Source: Streptomyces sp. TG1A-8 (GTDB lineage: Bacteria; Actinomycetota; Actinomycetes; Streptomycetales; Streptomycetaceae). Taken from it: a stretch of 64,000 nt of DNA. The notes below the pieces were generated by a model that saw only the letters and a program-made list of their open reading frames with translations, was not told where the DNA came from and made no database searches. Positions 35,800-43,451 of the stretch are shown piece by piece; position 1 is the first letter of the stretch; the number at the start of each line of letters is the position of its first letter. Both the position numbers and the translations under genes were made by a program. Location of the stretch: contig NZ_JASTLB010000001.1 of assembly GCF_030499535.1 (NCBI RefSeq), positions 2,666,001 through 2,730,000 on the forward strand, in the 5' to 3' direction.

Positions 35800-37745
35800 G
35801 TGTTCGGCTCTTCTCCTGTGCGCGTCGTTGCGGCGTGTGTGGGGAGGCCGGGATTGGCTCTGGTGGAGTTGTCGGTCGTCGAGCAGAGATATCGGGCTGT
35901 GCTTGCGGTGCTGGCGGGTGCGACGGTGACGGAGGTCGCCGCGTCGCTGGGGGTGTCGCGGCAGACGGTCAGCGGGTGGAAGTCGAGGTATGAGGCCTCC
36001 GGCCTGGCGGGATTGGTGGATCGTTCGCGTCGGCCGGCGTCGTGTCCGCATCGGGCCTCTGCGGAGGTGGAGGCGGCGGTGTGTGAGCTGCGGCGCAAGC
36101 ATCCTCGCTGGGGTCCGCGGTGGATCGCGTTTGTGCTGGAGCGGGCCGGTCAGGTGGATCCGGTGCCGTCGCGGATGACCGTGTATCGGATCCTGGTCCG
36201 TCATGGGCTGGTGGTGCCGGGGGTGCGGCGGCGGAAGCGGTCGGATTACAAGTGCTGGCAGCGGGACCGTCCGATGCAGTTGTGGCAGATGGACATCGTC
36301 GGCGGCGTGATGCTGGTCGACCCGGTGACGGGCGAGTTGACCGAGGCCAAGGTCGTGACCGGGGTGGACGATCATTCCCGGTACTGCGTGATCGCATCGG
36401 TGGTCGAGCGGGCGACCGGGCGGGGGTCTGCTCGGCGTTCGTCCGGGCCTTGCAGAGGTTCGGGGTGCCGGAGGAGGTGCTGACCGACAACGGCAAGCAG
36501 TTCACCGACCGGTTCGGGCAGGGCGGTGAGGTGTTGTTCGACCGGATCTGCCGGGAGAACGGGATCGCTCACCGGCTCACCCAGCCTGCTTCCCCGACCA
36601 CGACGGGCAAGGTCGAGCGGTTCCATCAGACGCTGCGGCGTGAACTCCTCGACGAGTGCGGCGCGTTTGAGAGTATCGAGCAGGCTCAGACGGCGCTGGA
36701 TGCGTGGGTGGAGGAGTACAACTCCTCGCGGCCGCATCAGGCGCTGGACATGCAGTCCCCGGGAGACCGGTTCGCCTCGGTTGCCGAGGAGGAGCGGGAC
36801 ATCCTGGGCTTGAAGCTCCCTGGAGTGCTGGCGCTGGTGCCGCAGCAGCGGACACCTCGGGCGGGCCCGGATCCGGACCCGGGGGCGGCTCGGGCTGAAG
36901 AGCCGACTGTGTCTGCTGCTCTGCCTGAGGTGTCGGCGGTGGTGCCGGTGGAGCCCGGTGGGCCTGTGGAGTTCGAGCGGGTGGTGCCTGCGAGTGGGAA
37001 TCTGCAGGTGGCGGGCAAGCAGTTCTGGCTCGGACCGGCCCGCTCAGGGCTGACTGTGACGTTCTGGGCGGACACGCAGGTGATCCATCTGCTGATCGCC
37101 GGGGCGCGGATCAAGACCGTGCGGTCGCACTTGTCGGTGGCGGATCTGGGACGGCTGGCCGCCCGGGGCGGACGTGCGGCCGGATTGGCCCCGCTTCCGG
37201 CCGGCGACGGGGCGGCGTTCGAGGTGGACCGGGTGGTGAACAACAGCGGCCTGGTGGGTCTGGGCGGGCACCAGGTGCTGGCGGCGGAGATCCTCGGAGG
37301 CCGCCAGGTGGGCATCCGGATCGACGGCGAGACGCTGTCGTTCTTCGACCTGTCCTCGCGGGAACTGCTGCGGGCGCGGCCCAACCCGCTGACCGGTGGG
37401 GAAGTGCGCAGGCTGCGGGGCCTGCGTCCGGCCGGACCGCCGCCGCGTCCGGGTATCGAGCCCGTGCGGGTGCAGCGGCGTGTCAGCGCGACAGGCACGA
37501 TCATGGTCTGCCGCCAGGTCGTCTCCCTCGGCCGCCCCTACGCAGGCCAGACCGTGACCGTGCGCGTGTCGGACACGACGGTCAGCGTCGAGCTGGACGG
37601 CCAGGTCCGGGTGATCCGGCGCACGACCGACGTCCCTATCCGCAACGTGAAGGCGAACAAGCCCCACAAGGTTTCCGATGTTGTCTAGGCCCACCGTCAA
37701 GCATCACCCGGGACCAGAACGTCAGCCATCACCTGGGACTAGACA
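35743..37745 (+). mobile_element. IS481-type insertion sequence with compound terminal inverted repeats
   Basis: About 2.0 kb, bounded by imperfect inverted repeats of ~58 bp that start TGT and end ACA. It contains one transposase gene with a one-base frameshift. The right end abuts the interior of a repSA gene (CAGCGCGG...), while the left flank is unrelated DNA, and no target duplication is seen. This indicates insertion into AICE A followed by an adjacent deletion or rearrangement. Confidence 0.75.
35863..37688 (+). pseudogene. IS481-family DDE transposase, frameshifted
   Basis: Likely start at the GTG 35863 (VELSVVEQRYRAVLAVLAGA). The N-terminal HTH is TVTEVAASLGVSRQTVSGWK. The integrase core has Asp in LWQMDIVGGVMLVDP, Asp in LTDNGKQFTDRFG and Glu in GKVERFHQTLRREL. 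A long C-terminal beta-rich extension (VSATGTIMVCRQVVSLGRPY) follows, typical of a large IS481 subgroup. The frame breaks in the G5 run near 36420: TGRG continues with CSAFVRALQRFGVPEEVL in the -1 frame. One base seems missing (expected CGGGCGGTC). Programmed slippage is not known for this family, so inactivation or sequencing error is preferred. Confidence 0.85.
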
Positions 37746-37746
37746 C
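37688..37746 (-). repeat. Right terminal inverted repeat of the insertion sequence
   Basis: Read on the minus strand it has units GTCCCAGGTGATGGCTGAC and GTCCCGGGTGATGCTTGAC, mirroring the left end. The doubled unit suggests two transposase-binding sites per end. Confidence 0.75.
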
Positions 37747-38429
37747 AGCGCGGACTGATCCACTTCCACGCCGTCATCCGCCTCGACGGCCCCGCAGGCA
37801 CTTACACCCCGCCACCCGCATGGGCCACACCCGAACTTCTGGCCGACGCCATCCGGCTCGCGGCCACCCGTGCCCACATCGACGGGCCCGAGGTCAACGG
37901 CCGCGCCCGCTCCTTCGCGTTCGGCGAGCAGATCGACACCAGGATCATCCGGTCCACGGCCTTCCAGGCAGGGACCACAATCACGGAGGGCAAGGTCGCC
38001 GGATACGTCGCCAAGTACGCCACCAAGGGCACCGAAGCCGCGACCGGCACCCTCGACCACCGGCTGCAGAGGATCACCGTCCTCTGGTTCGAGTCCGTGC
38101 CCGAGCACGCCACCCGCATGATCCGCACCGCCTGGGCCCTCGGCGCCCGAGACAACCTCAAGCACCTGAACCTGCGCAAGTGGGCCCACATGCTCGGCTT
38201 CCGCGGCCACTTCTCCACCAAAACCCGCGCCTACTCCACCACCCTCAGCGCACTCCGGGCCGCCCGTGCCGCCTGGCACCGCCGCCACACACCGCCGACC
38301 TCTCCTACCACCCTCGTCCTCGCCCACTGGGCCTACGACGGCACCGGCCTCACCCCCGACCTCGAACGCCTCGCCGCCCTCATCCACGGCGGCCCGACAC
38401 GGGAACAGGCGGTGACAGCTGGTGCGTGA
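37746..38429 (+). pseudogene. RepSA-like replication initiator, C-terminal fragment
   Basis: The frame opens directly at the insertion-sequence end. QRGLIHFHAVIRLDGPAGTY carries the HUH metal motif (HFH), VAGYVAKYATKGTE the catalytic tyrosines, and LNLRKWAHMLGFRGHFSTKT the conserved C-terminal block. It matches the two intact RepSA proteins in the window from about residue 215 onward. The N-terminal half is missing. The stop overlaps the xis start. It is non-functional, so element A cannot replicate by itself. Confidence 0.85.
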
Positions 38430-38604
38430 CGACGAACTCCTCACCGTCCCCGAGGTCATGGCCCGCCTCAAGATCGGCCGCTCCGCCCTCTACGACCTCC
38501 TGCGCACCCGCCGCCTGGCCTCGCTCACCATCGGCCGCGCCCGCCGCATCCCCACCCACGCCCTCGCTGACTATGTCCAGCGCCGCCTGGAAGAGGCCGC
38601 CTGA
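38422..38604 (+). CDS. xis: Excisionase (Xis), MerR-like HTH, element A
   Basis: 60 aa from a GTG at 38422, shorter at the N-terminus than the B and C copies. It is almost entirely a winged HTH of the excisionase class: LLTVPEVMARLKIGRSALYD LLRTRRLASLTIGRARRIPT. It should bind attachment-site arms and direct the integrase to excision. Its stop TGA overlaps the int ATG, so the two are coupled. Confidence 0.88.
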   Translation: MRDDELLTVPEVMARLKIGRSALYDLLRTRRLASLTIGRARRIPTHALADYVQRRLEEAA

Positions 38605-39842
38605 TGACCGCCCCCAAGCGCAAGAAGGCCCGCGCCAACGGCGAAGGCACCATCTACCAGCGCAAGGACGGCCGCTGGGAAGCTGCCGGCTATGTCCTCG
38701 CCGCCAACGGCACCCGCAAACGCGTCCGCGTCTACGGCAGCACCCGGAGAGAAGCCGCCGACAAACTCGCCGAGAAGATCGCCGCCAGCAACCGCGGACT
38801 GCCCGTCGCCACCGCAGACAGCACCGTCGGCGACTACCTCACCTACTGGCTGAACGACGTCGCCGTCCACCGGCTCCGCGAGAACACCCACACGCGCTAC
38901 GCCGCCTGTGTCCGCCTCCACCTCATCCCCGGACTCGGCACCAAGAAGATCGCCCGCCTCACCGCCAAAGAAGTCCGCACCTTCCTCGACCGCCTCCGCA
39001 CCACCTGCCAGTGCTGTACCCAGGGCCTGGACACCGAACGGAAGAGGTGCTGCGCCATCGGCGAGTGCTGCCAGAAGCAGCTGTCCGCTTTGACCGTGAC
39101 CTACGTGCACTCGGTGCTCAAGTCGGCACTGGAACACGCCGTCCGCGAAGACGAACTGCCCCGAAACGTCGCCCGCAACGTCAAGACCACCACGCACCAG
39201 CCCAGGCGCTTCCGTCCGCTCACCGCAGTAGAGGCCCGTCAGTTCCTCGACGCGGCCCGCGTCGACCCGCTCCACGCGCTGTATGAACTCGCCCTACGCA
39301 CCGGCCTCCGCAAAAGCGAACTACTGGGCCTCCACTGGGAAGAGCTCGACCTCAACACAGGAACGGCCACCATCCGACACTCACTCCAGCGCACCCGCAC
39401 CGGCGGCCTCACCCATCTGCCCACCAAGACCCGAGCGTCCGAGCGCCGCATCGCGCTTCCGACCGAATGCATCCACTCCCTCAAGAAGCACAAGGAACGG
39501 CAGGACAGGGAGCAGGGAGAGGCCGGGGTGGGATGGAAGGACAGCGGCCTCGTCTTCGCCACCCCGACCGGTGGACCTCTCGACCCGGCAAACCTCACTC
39601 GCCGATTCCGCAGCTTTCTCAACCGGGCCGGCCTCCGGCGCATCCGCTTCCACGACCTGCGGCACTCGACCGCCACCCTGCTCCTGGAGCAAGGCGTCGA
39701 CCTCGTCGTCATCAAGGAACTCCTCGGCCACGCCCACATCGGCGTCACCGCTGGCGTCTACGCCCACGTCCGACTCCGCCTCCAACGCCAAGCCATCGAC
39801 ACCTTGGGCAGCGCCCTCGGTAGCAAGGCTGCCAGCCAGTAG
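38604..39842 (+). CDS. int: Tyrosine-recombinase integrase, element A
   Basis: 412 aa. An N-terminal arm-binding beta domain (GEGTIYQRKDGRWEAAGYVL) is followed by an SAM-like core-binding domain that contains a Cys-rich insertion (CQCC ... RCCAIGECCQK, residues ~134-159). The catalytic domain has Arg in RTGLRKSELLGLHW, HDLRHSTATLLLEQG (HxxR), LLGHAHIGVTAGVYAHV (H and the Tyr nucleophile). It appears intact, so it might still act on its own or neighbouring att sites. Confidence 0.92.
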   Translation: MTAPKRKKARANGEGTIYQRKDGRWEAAGYVLAANGTRKRVRVYGSTRREAADKLAEKIAASNRGLPVATADSTVGDYLTYWLNDVAVHRLRENTHTRYAACVRLHLIPGLGTKKIARLTAKEVRTFLDRLRTTCQCCTQGLDTERKRCCAIGECCQKQLSALTVTYVHSVLKSALEHAVREDELPRNVARNVKTTTHQPRRFRPLTAVEARQFLDAARVDPLHALYELALRTGLRKSELLGLHWEELDLNTGTATIRHSLQRTRTGGLTHLPTKTRASERRIALPTECIHSLKKHKERQDREQGEAGVGWKDSGLVFATPTGGPLDPANLTRRFRSFLNRAGLRRIRFHDLRHSTATLLLEQGVDLVVIKELLGHAHIGVTAGVYAHVRLRLQRQAIDTLGSALGSKAASQ

Positions 39843-39864
39843 CACTGCACTCATCCAGAACGGC

Positions 39865-39898
39865 CGACGGCCCCACGAGAAGACTCGTGGGGCCGTCG
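39865..39898 (+). terminator. Strong hairpin terminator after int A
   Basis: CGACGGCCCCACGAG (39865-39879) and its exact complement (39884-39898) around a 4-nt loop, 23 bp after the stop. Confidence 0.85.
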
Positions 39899-39910
39899 AC
39901 GTCCGGCTGC

Positions 39911-39932
39911 GTTGCCGTCAGCGTTGCCGTCA
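39911..39932 (+). repeat. Paired GTTGCCGTC repeats after int A (candidate integrase arm sites)
   Basis: GTTGCCGTCA and GTTGCCGTCA are separated by 2 bp. Closely related pairs occur after int B (51375-51397) and at the left ends of B (41949-41970) and C (52736-52757), always in the same orientation. Confidence 0.55.
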
Positions 39933-40008
39933 AAGCAGCTCAGAGGACCGCTGGCGCAATGCCAGAAGACCATTGGCACGTTTGCTTAGCACGCCGTTCA
40001 CGGTAGAC

Positions 40009-40479
40009 CTATTCCGCCCAGCCCTGTGCATTCGACATTGATTCAATGGGGAATCCGCCGACCGTCACCATTTCACTGCAGAATTTCTTCTTGTAAACGC
40101 TAGGAGCGAGATAGAGAAGCCCCTCGGCGGCCTGGAAGAATGGCCTGACGAAACACGTGAACTCTGAGGTCGATCTCAAGACCGCATCGTACGCATCCCT
40201 GCCACCCAAGATGCACGCGCAACGCGCATACAGGAAGTGGTCACTTGTTTGCGGCAGCTCCAATCCAACCGCCAACACCACCGGGATCTCCACTAGCTCC
40301 CGCCTGTCAATCCTATAAAGAGCCTCATGCAGCTCTTCGGAAAACTTGACCAAATCGGTCGTATCCAGCCGATCAAGTCGCCCAGAGACCCGATCGAGAG
40401 CTGACCGCACATCGTCTCCCGACTGAGCGGGATTCGACCCGATGATGCTCCAGAAGTCGGTCACGCGATCCACCCTCAC
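40009..40479 (-). CDS. DUF4240-like small protein, candidate immunity protein
   Basis: 156 aa from the GTG at 40479, which has GGAG five bases before it; the frame is open to an ATG at 40578. The start VDRVTDFWSIIGSNPAQSGD and the following LDRVSGRLDRLDTTDLVKFSEELHEAL match the pattern of DUF4240 proteins, which are common in polymorphic-toxin immunity neighbourhoods. Codon use and GC content are far lower than in the AICE backbone, pointing to separate acquisition. It lies downstream of the Imm1-like gene and the toxin tip on the same strand. Immunity function is inferred. Confidence 0.6.
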   Translation of the reverse strand: MRVDRVTDFWSIIGSNPAQSGDDVRSALDRVSGRLDRLDTTDLVKFSEELHEALYRIDRRELVEIPVVLAVGLELPQTSDHFLYARCACILGGRDAYDAVLRSTSEFTCFVRPFFQAAEGLLYLAPSVYKKKFCSEMVTVGGFPIESMSNAQGWAE

Positions 40480-40699
40480 CAGAGCTCCAATTGCTGGAAC
40501 CCTCTTTGTTGCAGTTACGCAGACGCCTCGCCAGACACTGCCTGACGGGGCGTCAAATTCGCTTGCACACATCGACAAGCAAATGGAAGTTCAACAAACA
40601 GCGACATCAATGCGAAATTCGCGCATAACCTCCATGATCGAGTAATAAATACCGTCTCACCGAAAGGGAGATTCCATCTTTCGCCACCGAGAACCTTCA

Positions 40700-41293
40700 T
40701 CAGTGCAATGGGTGCCGTGTACCCGAATCTTTGCACCACGGATCCTGACAGTAGGAAGGTGTCACATCTGCCTGTCCATTCAGAGAGTGGTACGCGTCAA
40801 AGTCACCACGATCCCAGCAAATCGCCGTAGGCCTCTGACCGCTTCTTAGTTCGCAAAATTCCTCGACGGCCGCACGAATATCAGATATCGGCAGCGTATT
40901 GCGGGGCTCGAACAGCCTCCAATCGCCCAAATCAGCAACAACGTTTTGATCCAACGCCGGCGGTTCCGGATTCCTAGAGATCCATACACTCCTCGCAATC
41001 TCCCGATCCACTCGAACTACGGAATCCTCGGGAACTTGCCACCTCAATGCGCCATATCCTGTAAGCGGATTTGTCGAGACCTGAAGATAGCTGTCAAAAT
41101 ACCGATCTGATTTCATCGGATCCCTATGTGGCGCCAAGAGCACAAACGTTGCAAGAATGCCACCCTTTGGCTGTCCAACCACATCTGGCTCTCGGCCGGG
41201 CCCGCCGGTCACCAACTCGCCAATCAAGCGCCTAAGAATAGCTCCCGATGCTGCATGATATGTCATACCGCCAGTGAAAATAGTCAGAATCAT
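40700..41293 (-). CDS. Imm1-family immunity protein
   Basis: 197 aa from the ATG at 41293 with a perfect GGAGG seven bases upstream. Imm1-like features are GYGALRWQVPEDSVV in the beta-rich middle, then FEPRNTLPISDIRAAVEEFC ELRSGQRPTAICWDRGDFDA, matching the family pattern of a helix followed by G-x-RP-x-x-x-x-W. Imm1 proteins are the usual partners of SCP1.201/DddA-like deaminase toxins, and such a toxin tip lies directly upstream. Cytoplasmic; expected to bind and block the deaminase. Low GC compared with flanks. Confidence 0.7.
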   Translation of the reverse strand: MILTIFTGGMTYHAASGAILRRLIGELVTGGPGREPDVVGQPKGGILATFVLLAPHRDPMKSDRYFDSYLQVSTNPLTGYGALRWQVPEDSVVRVDREIARSVWISRNPEPPALDQNVVADLGDWRLFEPRNTLPISDIRAAVEEFCELRSGQRPTAICWDRGDFDAYHSLNGQADVTPSYCQDPWCKDSGTRHPLH

Positions 41294-41407
41294 TAATATC
41301 CTCCAACGTTCGCAGGTGAGGCGATGCGGAAAACTGAAATTAGACCGGCCCCACCCCGGAGGATTCTACCCCAGGGCAGGGCCGGCCAGATATTACACCT
41401 CTTGAGA

Positions 41408-41857
41408 TTAACCGCCGCCCAGCATAGTTACCCCATGCCAGCCCTCTTCAGTGCGCCAAACGGATGTCAGGCTAGACCCTCTTGGTAGAATTGCAGACAC
41501 CCCAGTCATACATGAATAAGGACCAGAACAAACCCCGTCAGAATTGTTGATTACGACTGTCGCCCTCTGAACGCCATTGCTTCTCATAGCCAAAGCGATC
41601 TTGGTTTCTACATGAGATGCGGCCGCGAACCCACCTGCAGCGTCGTGAGGCACGCCAGATTTTCTGAGCGCGTCCCTCACTTGCACGAATGAACCATTCT
41701 CACCGCTTGATACAGGAGCTCCGACTCTATTTCCAGCATCATCAACGACCTGACCAGTCGTAATCTTGCTGCCTGCCAACTCGTCCGCGATACCGTCGAG
41801 CGGATTGCAGTTGTGTACCAGGACCGGCGTGGCCCCCGCCAGCACATAGTACGTGTG
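41408..41857 (-). pseudogene. Orphan C-terminal tip of a polymorphic toxin: DddA-like (SCP1.201) deaminase, tip 1
   Basis: On the minus strand the frame reads TAG, then HTYYVLAGATPVLVHNCNP, the conserved end of the HINT pre-toxin region, and continues ~130 residues. The deaminase signature is complete: HVETKIALAMRSNG (zinc His and catalytic Glu) and VVINNSDGVCSGPYSCMTGV (zinc cysteines, C-x5-C), then AILPRGSSLTSVW. This matches the order in double-stranded-DNA cytosine deaminase toxins of the DddA/SCP1.201 family. There is no start codon with a ribosome site and a stop codon precedes it, so it is a detached toxin tip, silent unless fused to a body. Confidence 0.85.
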
Positions 41858-41970
41858 CTACGCGGCCCCTCTCTATCTGCGTATTCGCAGATCAGCGGCG
41901 GTTTCGGGTTCCGCTGGTGTCCGTGGCTGTGCGGGGGAATCCGTGGGTGTTGCCGTCGCTACTGCCGTCA
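41810..41970. repeat. 161-bp direct repeat, copy 1 (left end of element B)
   Basis: It aligns without net gap to 52597-52757. It covers the first codons of the toxin tip, the identical 30-bp core, a hairpin (ATCTGCG/CGCAGAT, 41875-41892), a GTCCGTGG...ATCCGTGG stretch and the GTTGCCGTCGCTACTGCCGTCA pair at its right end. It probably represents an attachment-site half. Confidence 0.85.
41834..41863. repeat. 30-bp identical att core candidate, copy 1
   Basis: The sequence from CCCCGCC to GTGTGCTACGC is identical to 52621-52650 although flanks differ. On the minus strand it encodes (A)-stop-HTYYVLAG-(A). It contains an imperfect palindrome AGCACATAGTACGTGTGCT. Expected crossover site of the tyrosine integrases. 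Confidence 0.6.
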
Positions 41971-41976
41971 GGCGGT

Positions 41977-42447
41977 TCAGCCCAGGTACGGCTTCTCGCG
42001 GTGTTCCAGGAAGTGCTGGAGCCTGAGTCGTTGGGTGTGGTGCATCGGCAACTGCTCGATCTCTTCGGGCGGTACGAACCGGAGTTCGGTGGACTCGTCG
42101 GAGATCTCCAGTTGGCCGCCGGTGATGCGGGCGGTGAAGCAGACGTTGAACTGGCGGCGGACCTCGCCGTCGGTGTAGGCGATGACGTGTTTCGGGTCGG
42201 TGTAGGTGCCGACCAGACCGGTGATCTCAACGTCGAGGCCGGTCTCTTCCTTGACCTCGCGGACGGCCGTGCCGGGCAGGGAGTCGGTGAGTTCCATACC
42301 GCCGCCGGGCAGCGCCCACAAGTCGTTGTCTCGGCGGCGCTGGAGGAGGATGCGCCCGTGGTCGTCGGTGACGACGGCGGAGGCGGCGACGACCATGCTG
42401 TTCGGCTTGGGCGCGTTCGGGTCGTCGTAGTACTCGGTGCGGGCCAC
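41977..42447 (-). CDS. Nudix hydrolase, Pif-like (AICE transfer-immunity type)
   Basis: 156 aa from the GTG at 42447 (frame open further upstream). A complete Nudix box is present: GGGMELTDSLPGTAVREVKEETGLDVEI. In pSAM2 the Nudix protein Pif prevents redundant transfer between cells carrying the element. Position at the left end of the element next to an XRE regulator supports the same role, but hydrolysis of nucleotide derivatives is all the motif proves. The XRE gene ends 3 bp before it, so the two form an operon. Confidence 0.8.
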   Translation of the reverse strand: MARTEYYDDPNAPKPNSMVVAASAVVTDDHGRILLQRRRDNDLWALPGGGMELTDSLPGTAVREVKEETGLDVEITGLVGTYTDPKHVIAYTDGEVRRQFNVCFTARITGGQLEISDESTELRFVPPEEIEQLPMHHTQRLRLQHFLEHREKPYLG

Positions 42448-42449
42448 AG

Positions 42450-43196
42450 TCAGCCTTCCTCTCGTGCGGGCGTTGCCGTCGTCCACACAGCGTCGAAGCT
42501 CTCGGCGTAGGTGTCGAACATGCCGCCTGTCTCGTGTCGGCGAAGATGCCATACGGGGGCGGCGTAGGCGTTGACGCCCCAGACGTGTGCGTTGACGAGT
42601 TGCTGGTCGTCGGCGCGGTAGAGGGAGTTGTAGAGCGTGGTGGCGTGGGTGCGGACTTCGATGCCGGGGGTGCCGGCGAGTGGCCTGTAGTGCATGAGGG
42701 CGAGGCGGCAGCGGGATTCGATGCCGTGGCCGAACCGTTCCTCCTGGCCGCGGGCTTGGACGGTGTCGCTGTCGGCGTCTCCGATCGCGATGCGGACGGT
42801 GCAGCCTTGGGCGGCGCGTTCGGTGAGGAGTTCGTTCAGCCGGGGGTACGCCTCGTGGAGGAAGACGGCCGCGTAGACGAGGATGTCGATCCGTTCCCGG
42901 GCCTGGGCCATCAGGTCGGTGAACGCCGAGACGGGGATGTCGGCCCGCTGCTCGTAGAGCGCCACCAGCTCAGGGCTGATGGCGCGGGCGGGGCGGGCCT
43001 GGCGGAGCGCCGGCCAGAGTGCGTGCACGTCTTCTCCCAGGGCCTTGGCCGCCTGGAGGGCGGTGGCACGACGTGGGATACGCCCGAGGTTCACCCAGCG
43101 CTCGACCGACTTGGGGTCGACCTCGACCTGCTGAGCGAGTGCGGCGTACGTCCAGCCTCCCGCCGCCATGACGGCTCGTAGTCTCTCGTTCGGCAC
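42450..43196 (-). CDS. XRE-family regulator with a C-terminal phospholipase-D-like domain
   Basis: 248 aa from a GTG at 43196 with GGGGGAG upstream. The N-terminal HTH is AAGGWTYAALAQQVEVDPKS VERWVNLGRIPRRATALQAA. The C-terminal half (DILVYAAVFLHEAYPRLNEL, GCTVRIAIGDADSDTVQARG) looks like the PLD-fold sensor found in AICE regulators next to Nudix genes, but a full HKD motif is not seen. Probably it autoregulates; an inverted repeat lies just upstream. Confidence 0.8.
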   Translation of the reverse strand: MPNERLRAVMAAGGWTYAALAQQVEVDPKSVERWVNLGRIPRRATALQAAKALGEDVHALWPALRQARPARAISPELVALYEQRADIPVSAFTDLMAQARERIDILVYAAVFLHEAYPRLNELLTERAAQGCTVRIAIGDADSDTVQARGQEERFGHGIESRCRLALMHYRPLAGTPGIEVRTHATTLYNSLYRADDQQLVNAHVWGVNAYAAPVWHLRRHETGGMFDTYAESFDAVWTTATPAREEG

Positions 43197-43227
43197 GAGT
43201 CTCCCCCTTCGTCTCAGGACGGCACTA

Positions 43228-43256
43228 GGGACGTTCTACACGGTGCAGGACGTCCC
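43228..43256. promoter_or_regulatory. Inverted repeat, candidate operator of the XRE regulator
   Basis: GGGACGT (43228-43234) and ACGTCCC (43250-43256), with a further GGACG copy at 43217, lie 32 bp upstream of the XRE start and before the divergent small gene. Confidence 0.45.
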
Positions 43257-43451
43257 GAAGTGGGGTTTGGCGGAGGTTCCTTCGTCCCGGTGACCGGCGT
43301 GAGGATCGGTGCCGACCCTGTGGCACCAACAGGCCCAGGGGCACGCATCCACGCCGCCGAGGAGCGTCACCGTGCGAAAGAGCACCACGCCATGTGTTCC
43401 TGCCCTGCGACTGGACGCCCGGTCGCGCGCCGCCTCGCCGGGGTGGTCACG

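Larger units (their letters stand above)
37746..41849 (+). mobile_element. AICE A, 5'-truncated remnant with toxin/immunity module
   Basis: It contains the 3' part of repSA, xis and int in the same order as elements B and C, then a lower-GC segment with two minus-strand genes and an orphan DddA-like toxin tip ending at the shared 30-bp core. Everything upstream of mid-repSA (transfer genes, regulator) is gone, removed at the IS481 insertion. The right boundary is placed in the core by my integration model. Confidence 0.6.

Noticed and set aside
36400..36440. Programmed -1 frameshifting in the IS481-type transposase
   Set aside because: Re-pairing of the upstream CGG codon would be poor and this family is not known to use slippage; a missing base explains the shift more simply.
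35730..37757. GGACTG present on both sides of the insertion sequence as a target duplication
   Set aside because: The two copies are at different distances (8 and 7 bp) from the ends and not directly abutting them; a 6-bp match can be chance.
40515..40739. Minus-strand 74-codon frame between the Imm1-like and DUF4240-like genes
   Set aside because: It overlaps the Imm1-like 3' end, has no clear ribosome site and no recognisable motif; kept out although the lower GC content makes chance frames less likely here.
39843..41410. tRNA gene as AICE attachment site
   Set aside because: I looked for cloverleaf-like sequence and a terminal CCA-type acceptor stem after the integrase genes and found none; the repeated HINT-coding core is a better candidate.
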